From NCBI GenBank assembly GCA_029269125.1, contig JARHXX010000009.1, forward strand, positions 1 through 64,000: DNA of 64,000 bases. Reading direction: 5' to 3'. This document shows positions 61,589 to 64,000 of the stretch, in pieces. A program made the position numbers and the translations under genes. The notes beneath the pieces are model-generated. The model was given only the letters and a program-made list of their open reading frames with translations. It searched no databases and was not told where the DNA came from. Position 1 is the first letter of the stretch, and each line of letters begins with the position of its first letter. This stretch comes from Kiritimatiellaeota bacterium B1221. Its GTDB lineage: Bacteria; Verrucomicrobiota; Kiritimatiellia; SS1-B-03-39; UBA6053.

Positions 61589-63985
61589 TCATTCGGATAC
61601 GGATTCCAATAAAAAGCTTTTCCCCCCCCATGCGGGCAGGAAGCGGGATCCGAATGCTTCAGGATAGGTTCGCGGTCGCGGAACCGGTAGGGAATAAGGA
61701 TGTCTCGCGTTTATCCCCACCCCGCCATATTGCTGGGTGGCCCGTTTCGCCTGCCCAAAGGTTAACAGCTCCGCCACACAATTTTCGCCTTCACCGACCT
61801 GGCCTGAAAACGCCAGAACCATTTCATCGGAAACAGGTGCTTTAAATAGATAAACCAAGAGCCGTTTCATCGCCGAAACTCGGGTTTCCCCCTCCACCTC
61901 GCATACCTCCTGAAGCAAATACAGAGACCCGGGCTGCTGAAGCCGGAAGTGTATCAGCCCGACCACTTCCTCCGGGACGTTCATTTCAGCGGGGATTTGG
62001 TCCATTAAATACAAATACCCCTGCAAATATTGTATCCGGTGTAAAATTTCCGGTTGAGTATTCGAGACCTCCCGGCTCATCAACTTTTCATAAACCTTCG
62101 GCTGATAAACCTCCAGTGACCCCAATTCATGCCAGGTCGCCGGGAAAAGGAGATCTCCCTGCATCACCAGCTCATGAAACAATGACTTGATCACTTCAGA
62201 TTCAGGCTGTCCGAGGTGCTGACGAATCTGCGCCTGGTCCAAATAACTTCCCTGTAATTGAGGGGCCATCTGGACCCTGCGGTCAGCGTGAGACAACGCT
62301 TTGGTGAGTAAGGCTGTTTTTTCAGCCGGTGCCGCATCATGTTCCGCTTCGTGCATATAGAGAGCCACCAGAAACTCATGCGCCAATACCTGTGCTTCCC
62401 ACAGGGACAGCGATTGTTCAAATAAACGGATGGCATCGGAATGCGTGCGGGGGTTTCGGGATAACAACATACCCGCCATATTTAATGCATACGGCTCTGC
62501 CACCGCATCATTCGCCTCCAAAAAGGCGGATACGGCCTCGTCCGTTTTGCCATTTTCGAACGCGGCACCCGCACGCTCCACGGCCTGCCGGGATTCGATG
62601 GATGCAGGAATACGCGTGAGAGATATCAAAAGCGTGAAAGTGCTAAGTATCAACAGCCCCGCACCTAAAGGTTTAGACCCTTGCCACCGCAGGTTCTTTT
62701 TTTCAAAAGCAGTTGAAAACACCGCTAAATGAAAAAAGAGGATCAACGCAATGGGAAAAATATCCAATTGGTAATCCGCCCAAAACAAAATAAAACTTGC
62801 GGCCAAAGCCATTACCGAGGGCGCCAGCATCTTACGGTCTTCGGCATCGAGATGAGCCGATTTGAAAATGTGAATCAGAATCCAAAAAGTCACGCCCAAC
62901 AATGCAGTAAAAGCGAAAAGTCCACCCACCGCCCAGGCGTGCAGCCACGTATGATGAAATTGAATGGAACTCTCCCAGGCCGCATTCAACACAGGGGAAA
63001 AGTATGCCATCAGTTCAGGGGTCAACCCCTCTCCGCAACCGAAAGGAAAATATTTGAGTCCGGTCAACCAGGCGGCCTTCCATATTCCCAGGCGACCCGG
63101 AGACACCGAAAAAGCGTGACTAAATCGAGGAACCCACAACAACAGGAATGCGAAAACGACCCCAATGCCTAAAATCGATAACACGAACTTTTTTTGTGGG
63201 GGACGGCTCCACCATAAATACATGACCGCAGCCACCGCGGCCCCGAATACAGCATTCCGGCTTTGGGTGCTTAACAAAAGCACAAATCCTACAACAAACA
63301 GCCCCAGGGAACAGCGGCGCATCCAAATTCCGGCAGGATTCCGTATGCTGTGAAGCAACAGTGGTAATACCAACAGCAAAAATCCCGAATTATAATTGGG
63401 ATGACCAAACGGTTCCGCATTCCTGATCTTCGGTAAACCTTCATTCAGGATCAACGAATAAAGTCCGCCATCCGCTGCCTGATCCAGTGTTTTAGCCATC
63501 TTAAGGAAAGGAAGCAGCTCACCCGACAGAAAAAAGTAGACTGAAACCCCGCACCATACACCGACAAAGAGACAAAGAGCACCCTGAAAATTTCGGGAGC
63601 GGAACAATGACTGCAGTCCCTCAGCTGTAAAAGTGAGGAGCATCAGGGATCCACAGCAGATTGCGGAAAATAGCGGGAAACTGTAGATCAAGCTGCGTAC
63701 GGGAAAGGGTCCGGTGAAACAGCTCACGAGGCAGCCAAACGACAGCAAACCCAACATCCACATGAGAGCAAGCATGCTCCGGCTGACCTGCAACGCGTGG
63801 CCAATCAAAAAACCGTACAACCCCAAAGTCACCAGGCTTAGACTGGCGATATGCAGAGGATACCAGCGTATTTGCCAAATTGCAGTCGCGGAATGAGGAA
63901 GCAAACTCATGATCGCGAGCAGGGCCAATCCGCAAAAAAGCAGTGGACAGAAAATTTTTCGGGTCAAAGAATGAAGGGGTGTCAT
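61589..63985 (-). CDS. O-antigen ligase-like membrane protein with TPR tail
   Basis: 798 aa. About eleven to thirteen membrane helices fill residues 1-460. The Wzy_C/O-antigen ligase signature is GYxxx-like FGCGEGLTPELMAYF followed by FHHTWLHAWAVGGLFAF, the loop carrying the conserved His. The C-terminal ~320 residues are soluble and TPR-like (RAGAAFENGKTDEAVSAFLEANDAV, SHADRRVQMAPQLQGSYLDQAQIRQHLG). Such proteins ligate or polymerise glycans, and pilin-glycosylating ligases (PglL/TfpO) share this fold. Proximity to the pilin gene makes a pilin oligosaccharyltransferase role possible; this is inference. Complete in the window, starting 15 bp from its end. Confidence 0.85.
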   Translation of the reverse strand: MTPLHSLTRKIFCPLLFCGLALLAIMSLLPHSATAIWQIRWYPLHIASLSLVTLGLYGFLIGHALQVSRSMLALMWMLGLLSFGCLVSCFTGPFPVRSLIYSFPLFSAICCGSLMLLTFTAEGLQSLFRSRNFQGALCLFVGVWCGVSVYFFLSGELLPFLKMAKTLDQAADGGLYSLILNEGLPKIRNAEPFGHPNYNSGFLLLVLPLLLHSIRNPAGIWMRRCSLGLFVVGFVLLLSTQSRNAVFGAAVAAVMYLWWSRPPQKKFVLSILGIGVVFAFLLLWVPRFSHAFSVSPGRLGIWKAAWLTGLKYFPFGCGEGLTPELMAYFSPVLNAAWESSIQFHHTWLHAWAVGGLFAFTALLGVTFWILIHIFKSAHLDAEDRKMLAPSVMALAASFILFWADYQLDIFPIALILFFHLAVFSTAFEKKNLRWQGSKPLGAGLLILSTFTLLISLTRIPASIESRQAVERAGAAFENGKTDEAVSAFLEANDAVAEPYALNMAGMLLSRNPRTHSDAIRLFEQSLSLWEAQVLAHEFLVALYMHEAEHDAAPAEKTALLTKALSHADRRVQMAPQLQGSYLDQAQIRQHLGQPESEVIKSLFHELVMQGDLLFPATWHELGSLEVYQPKVYEKLMSREVSNTQPEILHRIQYLQGYLYLMDQIPAEMNVPEEVVGLIHFRLQQPGSLYLLQEVCEVEGETRVSAMKRLLVYLFKAPVSDEMVLAFSGQVGEGENCVAELLTFGQAKRATQQYGGVGINARHPYSLPVPRPRTYPEAFGSRFLPAWGGKSFLLESVSE

Positions 63986-64000
63986 AAACCGGAACCTAGG

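Overview
The window looks like chromosome from a member of the PVC superphylum, most likely Verrucomicrobiota and possibly near Opitutales/Puniceicoccales. That placement is inferred from gene content, not from a database search. The pointers are an exosortase with a PEP-CTERM-like cargo protein built of autotransporter-type beta-strand repeats, two sialate O-acetylesterases, an SHD1-domain peptidase, a REP-associated (Y1) transposase, and a class I ribonucleotide reductase with several ATP-cones and a chlamydia-like NrdB. Base composition is moderately GC-rich, coding density is high, and several starts have no clear Shine-Dalgarno sequence.

Layout. 1-891 is a palindrome-rich block holding two copies of a ~375 bp repeat. 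892-3829 (minus) is an overlapping pair: a CPBP membrane protease and a fusion of a WaaP/InaA-like kinase domain to a glycosidase-like barrel. 3897-5045 is a Y1 transposase. 5148-11762 (plus) holds PsiE-like, exosortase, EpsI-like, GmhB-like, FHA, chlorite dismutase/HemQ-family, HAD and FeS photolyase genes; exosortase, EpsI and GmhB are coupled by ATGA overlaps. 11759-14869 (minus) is a secreted GH13 enzyme. 15046-19409 (plus) holds Rieske-sufS and esterase-SGNH pairs. 19516-25236 (minus) holds an Rsm22-like/GT4/coiled-coil operon, a CoA-binding protein, a DUF3592 protein with a secreted partner, and a small lipoprotein flanked by twin terminators. 25395-29733 is nrdBA, with DnaA and NrdR-like sites upstream.

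30251-34321 (mostly plus) carries tRNA-Thr(CGT), an HTH-EIIA regulator, hemW, a small membrane protein, an esterase (minus) and a DJ-1/PfpI protein. asnS (minus) has a coiled-coil insertion. 36168-45841 (plus) encodes exported proteins: two uncharacterised ones, an octaheme cytochrome with TPRs, a second sialate esterase, and two secretin-like paralogues. Three of these end in a shared REP-like element. 45935-50393 (minus) holds the PEP-CTERM protein, the SHD1 peptidase and a phosphatase. 50394-51390 is a decayed region with MITE-like elements and a likely pseudogene. 51389-53346 holds a YhcC-type radical SAM protein and a UDP-glucuronate decarboxylase. 53512-59474 holds an apiosidase-like GH, a large FAD/Fe-S oxidoreductase and a PIG-L deacetylase. 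59621-61328 holds type IV pilus/T2SS genes (PilC/GspF and a pilin), each behind a matching -24/-12 promoter. 61589-63985 is an O-antigen-ligase-like protein with a TPR tail.

How the genes fit together: much of the window serves the cell envelope (exosortase sorting, heptose and nucleotide-sugar metabolism, glycosyltransferase, O-antigen ligase, pilus) and polysaccharide use (GH13, GH140-like, esterases, deacetylase, kinase-glycosidase fusion). Housekeeping genes (nrdBA, asnS, sufS, hemW, tRNA-Thr) are interspersed. The intergenic spaces are unusually rich in dispersed palindromic repeats.
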